Below, in pieces: positions 23,485 to 33,300 of a stretch of 64,000 bases of DNA; the first letter of the stretch is position 1; every line of letters starts with the position of its first letter. Origin of the DNA: Tsukamurella sp. 1534 (GTDB lineage Bacteria; Actinomycetota; Actinomycetes; Mycobacteriales; Mycobacteriaceae); contig NZ_HE997626.1 in NCBI RefSeq assembly GCF_000312385.1, forward strand, positions 545,206 through 609,205. The letters are read 5' to 3'. The notes beneath the pieces were generated by a model, which worked only from the letters and a program-made list of their open reading frames with translations, made no database searches and was not told the DNA's origin. A program made the translations under genes and the position numbers.

Positions 23485-23916
23485 ATGGACACGCTGATCC
23501 TCCTGCGACACGGGAAGTCCGCCTATCCCGACAAGGTGAAGGATCACGACCGCCCGCTGGCCCCGCGCGGGCTGCGCCAGGCCAAACTGGCGGGCAAGTC
23601 CATCCGCCGCTTCGGCCACTCCCCCGACCTGGTGCTGTGCTCCACCGCCGAGCGCGCCCGGGCCACGCTCGAGCAGGCGGAGATCGCCGCGCCCGTGCGG
23701 TACGTCCGCGAGCTGTACGGCGCATCGGGCGACGAGATCCTGCAGATCGTCGAGGCGGAGCGGGGCGATGCGGGCACCGTCGTGGTCGTCGGACACGATC
23801 CGGGGCTGGCCGACGCGGCGCAGATCCTGGACCCCACGTTCACCCTCGGCAAGTTCCCCACCTCGGCCTTTGCGATCGTCGCGGATGGGCACGCGGAACT
23901 GCACATCCCCCGCTAG
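23485..23916 (+). CDS. SixA-type histidine phosphatase 2
   Basis: This 143-residue SixA-family protein starts MDTLILLRHGKSAYPD, with RHG at residues 8–10. The second half of the active site is VVVGHDPGLAD near residue 97, and LVLCSTAERARATLEQ carries the conserved Arg. It is 10 bp downstream of a paralogous gene, so the pair may be co-transcribed. A TAGAGT element overlapping the previous stop, seven bases before this ATG, could also give a leaderless transcript. The target phosphoprotein is unknown. Confidence 0.85.
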   Translation: MDTLILLRHGKSAYPDKVKDHDRPLAPRGLRQAKLAGKSIRRFGHSPDLVLCSTAERARATLEQAEIAAPVRYVRELYGASGDEILQIVEAERGDAGTVVVVGHDPGLADAAQILDPTFTLGKFPTSAFAIVADGHAELHIPR

Positions 23917-23926
23917 CGTGGGGAGC

Positions 23927-25561
23927 GTGACAGTACGCGCTCGCTTCGAGAACTCATCGCACTCCCTCTTCACCGACGGGCTGCGGGGCGTGCTCGCCGC
24001 GCACCCCGACGCCGCGTGGCACGACGCGGGGTTCGTCGCCCGCCGCACGGGCCGCGGCTCCGGCGTCGCCCTCGTCTCCGGCGGCGGCTCCGGGCACGAG
24101 CCGATGCACATCGGCTTCGTCGGCGCCGGGATGCTGGACGCCGCCTGCCCGGGCCTGATCTTCACCTCCCCCAACGCCGTTCAGGTCGCGGCCGCCACCC
24201 GCGCCGTCGACACCGGCGCCGGGGTGCTGCACATCGTGAAGAACTACACCGGCGACGTCATGAACTTCGCCGTCGCGCGGCGCCTCGCGGCCGCCCCGGA
24301 CGGCGACGAGCCCGCCATCGCGACCGACGTGGTGCTCGTGGACGACGATGTGGCCACCGAGGACACGTCCGGCCCCGGCCGGCGCGGCACCGCGGCCACG
24401 ATCGTGGTGGAGAAGATCTGCGGGGCCGCCGCCGACGAGGGACGCGCCCTCGCCGACGTGGCCGCGGTCGGCCGCCGCGTCGCCGCCACCGCGCGGTCGA
24501 TGTCCGTGTCCTTCGGGGCGTGCATCGTGCCGGGGTCGGGCGCACCGTCGTTCGACCTGCCCGACGGGCAGATGGCCTTCGGCGTGGGCATCCACGGCGA
24601 ACGCGCCCGCGACGAGCGCCCCGCGGAGCGGGCCGAGGACATCGTCACCGACCTGCTCACCCGGATCCTGCCCGGCACCGGCCTCGCCTCCGGCGGCCGC
24701 GCCCTCGTGGTGGTCAACAACCTCGGCGCGGTGACCGACCTGGAGACCGGCGTCCTGTTCGCGGAGGCCGTGAAGCAGTTGAGCGAGCGTGGGATCGAGG
24801 TCGAGCGGTCCCTGGTCGGCCGGTTCGTCACCGCGCTGGACATGGCCGGGGCCTCGCTCACCGTGGTCCCCCTCGACGACGAGCTGGTGCGCCTGTGGGA
24901 CGCCCCCACCTCCGCGCCCGGCTGGCCGCACGCGGCCACGGCACCGTCGCACACCGACCCGCTCGAGCACGCCCGCCCGGACGACTCCGCCGCCGACGGC
25001 GAGCCGAACGCCTGGATCTCCGCCTGGGTGGACCGGGTGCAGCAGTCCGTGAGCGAGCTGACGGAGCTCGACCGCAAGGCGGGCGACGGCGACTTCGGTA
25101 CCAACATGGAGGCCGCCCTCGGGCACTACCCGCTGCCGCTCCGGGGCTCCGACGGCGCCGTCCTGGAGGCGATCTCCACGGCCTACCTCGTGCGGGCGGG
25201 CGGCACCTCCGGCGCTGTGTTCGGGACCTTCTTCACCGAGCTCGGCCGGGCCCTGGAGGCCGACGGTGCCGGCTTCGCCCGCGGGGTGCGGGCCGGGCTC
25301 GACGCCGTGCAGGAGCTCGGCGGCGCGCGGGTGGGCGACAAGACCGTGGTCGACGCGATCTCACCCGCCGCGGACGTGCTGGACGGCGGCGGGTCCCTCG
25401 ACGAGGCTGCGGCCGCCGCCTCGGAGGGCGTCGCGGCCACCGCGGGCAGCGCCGCGTCCCGGGGTCGGGCCAGCTACCTGGGCGACACCGTGAAGGGCGT
25501 CCCGGACCCCGGGGCCCTCGTCATGTCCTGGCTGTTCGAGGCGGCCGCGACGCACCGCTAG
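23927..25561 (+). CDS. Fused DhaK–DhaL dihydroxyacetone kinase
   Basis: This 544-residue single-chain kinase phosphorylates dihydroxyacetone, and probably glyceraldehyde, using ATP. The DhaK domain (about residues 1–335) has GGGSGHEP (52–59) with H57, and H223 in GVGIHGER, which forms the hemiaminal with the substrate. The DhaL domain (about 360–544) has the Mg-ATP aspartates D382, D387 and D389 in LDRKAGDGDF and the loop GGTSGAVFGTFF. The fused form is ATP-dependent, unlike the PTS-dependent three-subunit DhaKLM. GTG 23927 is preceded by GGGGAG; no upstream in-frame start fits better. It follows the SixA pair by 10 bp and may be in the same operon. Confidence 0.92.
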   Translation: MTVRARFENSSHSLFTDGLRGVLAAHPDAAWHDAGFVARRTGRGSGVALVSGGGSGHEPMHIGFVGAGMLDAACPGLIFTSPNAVQVAAATRAVDTGAGVLHIVKNYTGDVMNFAVARRLAAAPDGDEPAIATDVVLVDDDVATEDTSGPGRRGTAATIVVEKICGAAADEGRALADVAAVGRRVAATARSMSVSFGACIVPGSGAPSFDLPDGQMAFGVGIHGERARDERPAERAEDIVTDLLTRILPGTGLASGGRALVVVNNLGAVTDLETGVLFAEAVKQLSERGIEVERSLVGRFVTALDMAGASLTVVPLDDELVRLWDAPTSAPGWPHAATAPSHTDPLEHARPDDSAADGEPNAWISAWVDRVQQSVSELTELDRKAGDGDFGTNMEAALGHYPLPLRGSDGAVLEAISTAYLVRAGGTSGAVFGTFFTELGRALEADGAGFARGVRAGLDAVQELGGARVGDKTVVDAISPAADVLDGGGSLDEAAAAASEGVAATAGSAASRGRASYLGDTVKGVPDPGALVMSWLFEAAATHR

Positions 25562-25571
25562 CGCGGGCCCG

Positions 25572-26981
25572 TCAGGCCTTCGCCGGCTCCTTCGGGCGGG
25601 CACCGGCGGGGCCCGCGAACACCGTGAGCCCGAGCGGCTGCCACAGCAGCAGGAACGCGCCGAAGATCATCGCCGTGGCGCCGGCCGGGACGGCGAGCGG
25701 CCAGAACGCGATCGCGCCGGCGACCACCATCGCGCCGCCGATGAGCAGCGTGTTGCGCAGGTTCTGCTTCGCCATCGGGATCATCTTGCGGCCCGTGGTG
25801 TAGAGGCTCACCGGGGTGCGGCGCAGCACCTCGGAGATCCCGACGGTGAGGAACACCGTGACGATGAAGGTGATCACGGTGACGATCGGCGCGTACACCT
25901 CCAGGCGGAAGCGCTGGATCGTGGGCGCCAGCTCCTGCAGCGCGAAGCCGTGCACCAGGAAGATGCCGAAGGAGCGGTCGGACGCCGTCTTGAGGAACTT
26001 GTCCCAGAAGGAGCCGGGGGTCCGGTGATCCGACCAGTACGTGCCCGCCGCGTAGAGGCTCAGGATGATCATGATGAACATCGCCGCCGCGTACGGCTTG
26101 AACACGTTGGACGCGGTGACCGGGAACATCCCGAGCTCGGTGAGCCGGTAGTAGTAGAACAGCGTGGCCACCAGCACCGGGACGGCGAGCCCGATGATGT
26201 AGAAGCGGTAGCGCTTCATGAACCGCTGCACGCCCTCGAGGTGCATCGCCGCGACACAGCCGAGAAGGGTGAAGAACTGGTACGGCAGCACCGTGGCGGG
26301 CAGGTGGTTCCACAGCTTGGCGAGGATGCCGTAGTTGAACATCTCCGGCCGCACGTTGGACATGTAGTGCAGCAGGCCCATGTGGAACACGAAGCTGGCC
26401 GCGAGCAGGTAGCGGTGGTAGCCCCAGGTCCAGCGCAGGAACTTCAGGACGAGCGGGAAGATCAGGTACACCTGCATCGTCACGAACACGAAGTACAGGT
26501 GGTACCAGGCGTCGCCGGTGAGCAGGTCGTACCCGAGGACCTTGAACGCGGCCTTCGTCGATTCCCAGGTCTCGAAGGTCCGCCAGACGTTGGAGAAGGC
26601 CGGCGGCCACATGATGTACATGTGGTACAGCCAGTAGAAGGCCGTCCACACGACGAACGGCAGGCCGACGGCCTTGTATCTGCGGCGCCAGAAGTCGATC
26701 GCGTCCAGCTTCCGGTCGCGGTACTGGTACACGAGGACGAAGCCGGTGAGCGCGAAGAACGCGTTGCGGGTGTAGTGGAACACCGTCTGCACCGCGTTGG
26801 AGGCGACGCTGAACGGGAATGTCGTGCCGGAGACGCAGTGGTCGAATATGACGCCCGCGAAGGTGACGATGCGGACGATGTCGAGCTGGTAGAGATGCCC
26901 GGTGACCCGCTCGGGGGCCGGCGGTGCGGTCACCTTCTCCGGCGCGGTCTCCCCCGTCGGCTCGGTGCCGCTTCCGCTCAT
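25572..26981 (-). CDS. Acyltransferase family 3 membrane protein
   Basis: This protein of about 469 residues has some ten transmembrane helices after a 30-residue Pro/Thr-rich cytoplasmic N-terminus. The family motif (Acyl_transf_3) is YQLDIVRIVTFAGVIFDHC, with the reactive Asp/His near residue 45; RNAFFALTGFVLVYQYR and the extracytoplasmic AWYHLYFVFVTMQVYL follow. The family O-acylates sugars and cell-envelope glycoconjugates with acetyl, succinyl or related groups. The acceptor is unknown. ATG 26981 gives MSGSGTEPTGE; a GTG at 26999 would add six residues. It is convergent with the DhaK gene, with 10 bp between. Confidence 0.85.
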   Translation of the reverse strand: MSGSGTEPTGETAPEKVTAPPAPERVTGHLYQLDIVRIVTFAGVIFDHCVSGTTFPFSVASNAVQTVFHYTRNAFFALTGFVLVYQYRDRKLDAIDFWRRRYKAVGLPFVVWTAFYWLYHMYIMWPPAFSNVWRTFETWESTKAAFKVLGYDLLTGDAWYHLYFVFVTMQVYLIFPLVLKFLRWTWGYHRYLLAASFVFHMGLLHYMSNVRPEMFNYGILAKLWNHLPATVLPYQFFTLLGCVAAMHLEGVQRFMKRYRFYIIGLAVPVLVATLFYYYRLTELGMFPVTASNVFKPYAAAMFIMIILSLYAAGTYWSDHRTPGSFWDKFLKTASDRSFGIFLVHGFALQELAPTIQRFRLEVYAPIVTVITFIVTVFLTVGISEVLRRTPVSLYTTGRKMIPMAKQNLRNTLLIGGAMVVAGAIAFWPLAVPAGATAMIFGAFLLLWQPLGLTVFAGPAGARPKEPAKA

Positions 26982-27135
26982 GGTCTGGTCCACACCCACT
27001 GATTCAAATCCCTAATACGGCACTGTCATACCTGGTCACAGGTCCTACGTACGGTAACCGTTGGGACAACCGCGATCCAACTCCGGCGGGTCGTCGCGAC
27101 GCGGGCGCGCGTTCTTCACATCGGATCGGCCCCGG

Positions 27136-27876
27136 TCAGTTCGCCGTCCAGCCGCCGTCCATCGTGTACGACGCGCCCGTCACCATCGCCGCCTCGGGCC
27201 CGCACAGCCACGCCACCAACCCGGCGACCTCGGCGGGTTCGATGAGTCGCTTGATCGCGGGGCGGGCGAGGAAGACCTCGTCGGTCACCTGCTGTTCGGA
27301 GATGCCGTGCGCCGCGGCCTGCTCGGCGATCTGCTCGGCGACCAGGGCGGTGCGCACGTACCCGGGGTTGACGCAGTTGCTGGTGACGCCGCGGTCGCCG
27401 CCCTCGAGCGCCGTCACCTTGGACAGGCCCTCCACGCCGTGCTTCGCCGCCACGTAGGCGGCCTTGTACTTCGAGGCGCGCAACCCGTGCACCGAGGAGA
27501 CGTGCACGATCCGGCCGAAGCCGCGCTCGTACATCCCGGGCAGGGCGGCGCGCGTGAGCAGGAACGGCGCCTCGAGCATGAGGGTGAGGATCCGCCGGAA
27601 CCACTGCGGGTCGAACTCGTCGATCGGCGCGACGTGCTGCACGCCCGCGTTGTTCACGAGCACGTCCACGTCGAGCTCGAGCCCCGTGAGCGCCGCGGTG
27701 TCGGTGAGGTCGAGCGCGAGGGCGGTGCCGCCGATCTCCCGCGCGACCACGGCGGCCGCGTCGCCGTCCCGGTCGACGACGGTGACCGCGGCACCGTCGG
27801 CCGCGAGCCGCCGGGCCACGGCCGCGCCGATCCCCGCGGCCCCGCCCGTGACCATCGCCCGGACGGGCTCCCTCAC
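27136..27876 (-). CDS. SDR, 3-hydroxybutyrate dehydrogenase-like
   Basis: This 246-residue short-chain dehydrogenase interconverts 3-hydroxybutyrate and acetoacetate with NAD, as judged by overall similarity. The nucleotide motif is VTGGAAGIGAAVA (about residues 9–21), the structural motif is NNAGVQHVAPI, and the catalytic Ser/Tyr/Lys lie in VSSVHGLRASKYKAAYVAAKHG. VNPGYVRTALVAEQI and the long QAAAHGISEQQVTDEV helix are typical of D-3-hydroxybutyrate dehydrogenases. Its GTG start overlaps the MFS stop (GTGA at 27873–27876), so transporter and enzyme are coupled. This suggests uptake and oxidation of 3-hydroxybutyrate. Confidence 0.85.
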   Translation of the reverse strand: MREPVRAMVTGGAAGIGAAVARRLAADGAAVTVVDRDGDAAAVVAREIGGTALALDLTDTAALTGLELDVDVLVNNAGVQHVAPIDEFDPQWFRRILTLMLEAPFLLTRAALPGMYERGFGRIVHVSSVHGLRASKYKAAYVAAKHGVEGLSKVTALEGGDRGVTSNCVNPGYVRTALVAEQIAEQAAAHGISEQQVTDEVFLARPAIKRLIEPAEVAGLVAWLCGPEAAMVTGASYTMDGGWTAN

Positions 27877-29237
27877 GCCTTCGCCCCGGCGTCCCGCGCG
27901 GCGAGGTCGAGCATGGCGCGGTCCTCGTCGTCGACGGTGGCGAGGTCGATGCCCTTGGTCTCCCGCACGAAGAAGACGGCGACGAAGGTGATCGCGCAGG
28001 CGATCGCGAGGTAGATCGCGATCGGCGTCGGGCCGCCGAAGTCCTTGAGCAGGTTGGTCGCGATGATCGGGGCCAGCGAGCCGGCCGCGATGGACGTGAC
28101 CTGCGCGGCCACCGAGACCCCCGAGTAGCGCATCCGGGTGGGGAAGGACTCGGCCATGATCGCCGGCTGCGGCGCGTACATGAGCGAGTGGAACACCAGG
28201 CCGATCGTCACGGCGAGCACCACCATCGCCGGCTCTCCGGTGTCGAACATCCCGAAGGCGAAGAAGCCCCACGTCGCGCCGAGCGCGGCGCCCGCGAAGT
28301 ACACGGGCCGGCGGCCGATCCGGTCGGTGAGCGCGCCCGCGAGCGGCATCACCACGAAGTGCACGGCGTGCGCGATGAGCAGCCACTTGAGGATGTCGCC
28401 GGTGTTCATCTTCACCACGGTCTTGAGGTAGGTGATCGAGAAGGTCACCACCAGGTAGTAGAAGATGTTCTCGCCGAACCGGAGGCCCATGGCGGAGAGC
28501 ACGCCCCGCGGGTACCGCTTGATCACCTCGACGACGCCGTAGGACATCTCCTTCTCGCGCTCGACCTCGGCGCGCGCCTCCTCGAACAGCGGCGACTCGT
28601 CGACCTGCGTGCGGATGTAGTAGCCCACGAGCACGATCACCGCGGACAGCCAGAACGCGATCCGCCAGCCCCAGCTGAGGAAGTCCGCATCGGAGAGAGT
28701 GTTCGTCAGGACCAGCAGCACGACGGTGGCGGCCAGGTTGCCGCCCGGCACGCCGGCCTGGGGCCAGGACGCCCAGTACCCACGGGAGCGGTCCGGGCAC
28801 TGTTCGGCGACGAGGAGCACCGCGCCGCCCCATTCGCCGCCCACCGCGAAGCCCTGGATGAACCGGAGCACGACGAGCAGGAACGGCGCCCAGTACCCGA
28901 TCTGGTCGAACGTGGGCAGGCAGCCCATGAGGAAGGTCGCGACGCCGATCAGCAGGATCGACACCTGCAGCAGCGTCTTGCGCCCGATCCTGTCGCCCAG
29001 GTGCCCGAACACGATGCCGCCGATCGGCCGGGCCGCGAAGCCCACCGCGTAGGTGACGAACGCCGCGATGATCGCGTCGTACTCGCTCTCGCCCTGCGGG
29101 AAGAAGATCTTGTTGAACACCACCGTGGCGGCGATGCCGTACAGGAAGAACTCGTACCACTCCACGACGGTGCCGGCCATCGACGCCGCGACGATCTTGC
29201 GCAGCGCCGTCGGCTTCCCGAGGTCCTTGTCGGCCAT
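27873..29237 (-). CDS. MFS transporter, metabolite:H+ symporter (MHS) type
   Basis: This transporter of about 454 residues has twelve predicted helices and belongs to the MHS branch (ShiA, KgtP, ProP relatives). Signatures are GTVVEWYEFFLYGIAATVVF in helix 1 and GHLGDRIGRKTLL in the loop between helices 2 and 3. FIQGFAVGGEWGGAVLLVAEQCP is the hallmark of this family. ATG 29237 is 6 bases after GAGGAGA; the GTG one codon upstream is too close. It is coupled to the 3-hydroxybutyrate dehydrogenase gene, so a short hydroxy acid or keto acid is the likely cargo. It is divergent from a LysR gene, with an inverted repeat between them. Confidence 0.88.
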   Translation of the reverse strand: MADKDLGKPTALRKIVAASMAGTVVEWYEFFLYGIAATVVFNKIFFPQGESEYDAIIAAFVTYAVGFAARPIGGIVFGHLGDRIGRKTLLQVSILLIGVATFLMGCLPTFDQIGYWAPFLLVVLRFIQGFAVGGEWGGAVLLVAEQCPDRSRGYWASWPQAGVPGGNLAATVVLLVLTNTLSDADFLSWGWRIAFWLSAVIVLVGYYIRTQVDESPLFEEARAEVEREKEMSYGVVEVIKRYPRGVLSAMGLRFGENIFYYLVVTFSITYLKTVVKMNTGDILKWLLIAHAVHFVVMPLAGALTDRIGRRPVYFAGAALGATWGFFAFGMFDTGEPAMVVLAVTIGLVFHSLMYAPQPAIMAESFPTRMRYSGVSVAAQVTSIAAGSLAPIIATNLLKDFGGPTPIAIYLAIACAITFVAVFFVRETKGIDLATVDDEDRAMLDLAARDAGAKA

Positions 29238-29278
29238 CACTTCTCCTCGCTGGGGACCCGGGTCATCGGGTCACATTC

Positions 29279-29301
29279 GATGTGCCACTGTGACGCACAT
29301 C
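29279..29301. promoter_or_regulatory. Operator between MFS/SDR operon and LysR gene
   Basis: The inverted repeat GATGTGC-N9-GCACATC is perfect over seven bases on each side. It lies 42 bases upstream of the MFS start and 71 bases upstream of the LysR start, the usual position of a LysR recognition site in a divergent pair. A separate 12-bp palindrome, TGCATCGATGCA (29365–29376), covers the LysR start codon. Confidence 0.55.
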
Positions 29302-29371
29302 ATCCTCAGGGGAGTATGAATGGCTATATTCGCAGACACAATGATCACCGACGCGCAATGGATCTGCATCG

Positions 29372-30268
29372 ATGCACACCTCTGAGGCGAGCGCCGACGG
29401 GCTGCTGACGCTGCTCGCCGTGGCCCGCACGGGCCGGTACACGGCGGCGGCCGACCTGCTGGGCATCAACCACACCACCGCGTCCCGCCGGGTGGCCGCG
29501 CTCGAACGCGCCCTGGGCGGTCCCCTGTTGGCCCGCGCGCCCGGCGGCTGGGAGCCCACCGACCTCGGCCGCACCGCCCTGGCCGCAGCCGAATCCGTGG
29601 AGGAGACCCTCGCCGCGCTCCGCGCCGACACCCACGACGATCTGCACGGCACGGTGCGGGTCGCGGCCACCGACGGATTCTCCGCGCGCGTCGTGGCGCC
29701 CGCGATCGCGCGGCTCGGCGCGGCGCACCCGCGGCTGTCGGTCGACCTGCTGACGGTGACCCGGCGCGCACCGTCGACCCGCTCCGGCGTGGACATCGAA
29801 GTGGTCGTGGGCCGGCCGGCGACGTTCCGCGTGCAACCCCGCCTGCTGGGGCCGTACCGGCTCGGGCTCTACGGCAGCACCGCGTTCCTCGCGGCGACGG
29901 GGACCCCCAGCGCGCGCGAGGAACTGGCGGGCGTGCCGCTGGTCTACTTCATCGAGTCGATGCTCACGGTCGACGACCTGGACCTGGCCCGCGAACTGGT
30001 GCCGCAGATGTCGGACCGGCTCAGCTCCACCAACGTGCTGGTGCACGTCGAGGCGACCCGCGCCGGCGCCGGCCTCGGCCTGCTCCCCTGCTTCCTCGCC
30101 GACACCCACGCCGACCTCGTGCGGGTGCTGCCGGACGAGGTGTCCGTCGAGCTGGAGTACTGGATGGTGGTGCGCCCCGAGGCCGCCCGGCGACGCGAGG
30201 TGGTGGCCGTGGCGGACGCGCTCCGCGCCCAGGTCGACGGGATGCGGGACGCGCTCCTAGGAATCTGA
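29372..30268 (+). CDS. LysR-family regulator
   Basis: This 298-residue regulator has an N-terminal winged HTH (about residues 8–66; LLTLLAVARTGRYTAAADLLGINHTTASRRVAALE) and a LysR substrate-binding domain (about 90–295). It is the divergent neighbour of the MFS/3-hydroxybutyrate dehydrogenase operon and probably activates it, with a ketone body or the transported acid as co-inducer (inference). The ATG at 29372 lies inside the palindrome TGCATCGATGCA, so binding there or an RNA hairpin could affect its own expression. Confidence 0.88.
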   Translation: MHTSEASADGLLTLLAVARTGRYTAAADLLGINHTTASRRVAALERALGGPLLARAPGGWEPTDLGRTALAAAESVEETLAALRADTHDDLHGTVRVAATDGFSARVVAPAIARLGAAHPRLSVDLLTVTRRAPSTRSGVDIEVVVGRPATFRVQPRLLGPYRLGLYGSTAFLAATGTPSAREELAGVPLVYFIESMLTVDDLDLARELVPQMSDRLSSTNVLVHVEATRAGAGLGLLPCFLADTHADLVRVLPDEVSVELEYWMVVRPEAARRREVVAVADALRAQVDGMRDALLGI

Positions 30269-30364
30269 GATGCAACCCTCGCATCCCGTGTGTATTGAAT
30301 CGCGCCGGCCCCGGGGAGCGGGGAGAACCGGGCACCGTCGGCTCGGCGGCGGTAGACTGTCCGC

Positions 30365-33300
30365 TTGACCATGAGCGGATCGACTTCCAGCAGCGGGCCC
30401 TCGTTCACCCCCGAGGACCTGACCGGATTCTTCGGGGCACCCACGGTGCGCCGGGCCGGCGAGTACGTGGGGACGGGCCTCGTCGGCGACCTCGAATGGG
30501 ACGACGAGAAGCGGCTGGTGTCGGGCGTCGTCGCGGGCGCCCGCGAGTACGACACCCGGGTCTGGATCGAGCAGGTGGGCACCCGGTGGCGGCCGGTGCG
30601 GTGCATCTGCACCTGCCCCGTTGCGCTCAACTGCAAGCACGGCGCCGCGCTCCTGCTCGAGCTCACCTCGGAGGACATCGAGGACTCCGCCGTCGAGATG
30701 CCGGATCCGTGGCAGCGCCAGCTCGACTCCCTGCTGCCGGAGAAGCCGCGGGCCGTGTCCGCGACGCTGCCGGTGGCCCTCCAGTTCGACGTCGACGAGC
30801 GCGGCGTGACCACCGGGCAGCGCCTGCAGGTCCGCCTGGCCACGCCCGGCATGCGGGAGGGCAGCTGGGTCGCGGGCGACGTGCGGTGGCGCACCATCGC
30901 GTCGGCGCCGCGGGTTGCGCCGGCGCAGCGGGAGGTTCTCGCGCCGCTCGCCCAGCTCGTCCTGTGGTCGCTGTACGGCGTGGACGCGTGGGCCGACGTG
31001 GGCATGATCGACACCCCGCTGCTGTGGGAGCAGCTGCGCACCGTCCGCGACGCGGGCGTGCCGCTGCTCACCAAGAAGCCGCGCGGGCGGGTGCTCCTGG
31101 GCCCCGCCACCCGGCTCGGGCTCGTCGCGCACCCGTCGGGCGACGGGGTGGAGTTGGACCGGGAGATCGACTTCGGCGACGGTCCGCGGCCCTTCACCGG
31201 CGGGCTGCTGGGCGCGCAGCGCGCGATCGGCGTGTTCCAGCAGGACGGCGAGGAGCTGCGGCTGGCGCCGCTGGAGCCGCCGCTCTCGCCCGCGCACACC
31301 ACGGCGATGCGACGCTTCACCCCGGTGCACGTGCCCGCCGCGGCGATGCCGCAGCTGCGGGAGAAGTACCTGCCGTACCTGTCAGCGGTCGCGCCGGTGC
31401 GCGATCCCGAGCAGCTGGTGGGCGAGGTCGAGGTGTCCGGCCCGGAGCTGGTGTGCACCGCCCGCTACTACCCCGAGGCCGGCGAGCTCGAGGTCGACTG
31501 GAAATGGCGCTACACGGTGGGCGGCGAGGCGCGCGACTACGCGCTCGGTTCCGAGCCCGCCGGTATCGCCGATGCGGTCGGCCAGCAGCGGATCACCCGG
31601 GCGATGGCGGCCGCGCTGCGGGAAGCCGCTGTGAGCGTGGACCATTCGCAGGGCTTCTACCGCGGCACCGAGGCCGCCGTGTGGCTCGCCGAGGCGGCGC
31701 CCGTGCTCCGGACGGTGCCGGGCATCGTCGTCGAGGTGACCGACGATCCAGGGTTCCGGTGGGCCGAGAGCGCGGCGACGGTGTCCGTGCGGGTGCGCGG
31801 CGAGGACGCGGGATCTCCGTCGATGGACTGGTTCGACCTCGAGGTCGCCGTGGAGGTGGAGGGCGAGGAGGTGCCCTTCCGCGACGTGTTCACCGCGATC
31901 GCCGCGGGCCACGACACCATCCTCACCCCGGGCGGGGTGCTCGCCCGGGTGGACGGGGAGCGCTTCGACCGGCTGCGCGAGCTGATCGGCGAGGCGCGGG
32001 ACCTGCCCGCCCGCGGGCAGCGGCGGGGGTCGCGCGGCGACGAGGCGGGCGAGCGCGGTGGGGATCGCGGGGATAGGAGCCTGCGGATCAGCCGGTTCCA
32101 GGCGGGCCTGGTGGACGATCTGGCGGAGCTCGCGGACGCCACCGAGTTCGACGGTGACTGGTCCCGCCGGGTGGGGGCGCTCACGGCGGGCGATCTGGTG
32201 CGGCAGGAGCCCCCATCGAGCCTCGACGCCGAGCTGCGGCCGTATCAGCGCGACGGCCTGGACTGGCTGGTGTTCCTGTACGACAACGACTTCGGCGGCA
32301 TCCTGGCCGACGACATGGGCCTGGGCAAGACGCTGCAGACGCTCGCGCTGATCTGCAGGGCGCATGAGAAGGCCCCGGCGCCGGGCCCGTTCCTCGTGGT
32401 GGCGCCGACGTCCGTGGTGAGCAACTGGGCCGCGGAGTGCCGCCGGTTCGCGCCGCACCTGAAGGTCGCGACGATCTCCGAGACGTCGCGGAAGTCCGGA
32501 GCGTCGATCGGCGCGGCGGTCGGCGACGCCGACGTCGTGCTCACCTCGTACACGCTGCTCCGCTTGGACGCCGAGGAGTACGCCACGGTGTCCTGGTCCG
32601 GCGTGATCCTGGACGAGGCGCAGTTCGTGAAGAACCCGCGCTCCAAGGCTTTCGCCGCGGTGTCGCTGCTGGACCGGCGGTTCACGCTGGCCGTGACCGG
32701 CACGCCGATGGAGAACCACCTCGAGGAGTTGTGGGCCCTCACCGCGCTCACCGTGCCCGGACTGTTCCCGGGCCGGTCCTGGTTCGCGGAGGAGTACCGG
32801 CGCCCGATCGAGCGCGGCGGCGACGACGACCGGCTCGCCCGGTTGCGACGACGGGTACGCCCGTTCATGCTGCGCCGCACCAAGGACCTGGTGGCGAAGG
32901 ACCTGCCGGAGAAGACGGAATCCGTGGTACAGGTGGAGCTCTCGGAGGAGCACCGGCACACCTACGACCGGATCCTGGCCGACCAGCGCGCGAAACTGCT
33001 GGGCCTGCTGGACGATTTCGAGGGCAACCGGTTCGAGATCCTGCGGTCGCTCACGATGCTGCGCCGGCTGGCGCTGGACCCGTCGCTGGTCGACGAGGAC
33101 CTGGCCGTCGAGGACGTGGCGAAGCTGGACTACCTCGCGGAGAAGCTCGACGAGCTGCTGGAGGAGAAACACGCGGTGCTGGTGTTCAGCCAGTTCACCG
33201 GGTTCCTGCGGAAGGCCGCGGAGCGGTTGGACGAGGAGGGCGTGGCGTACGCGTACCTAGACGGTTCCACCACGGACCGGGCCGCCGCGATCGAGAGGTT

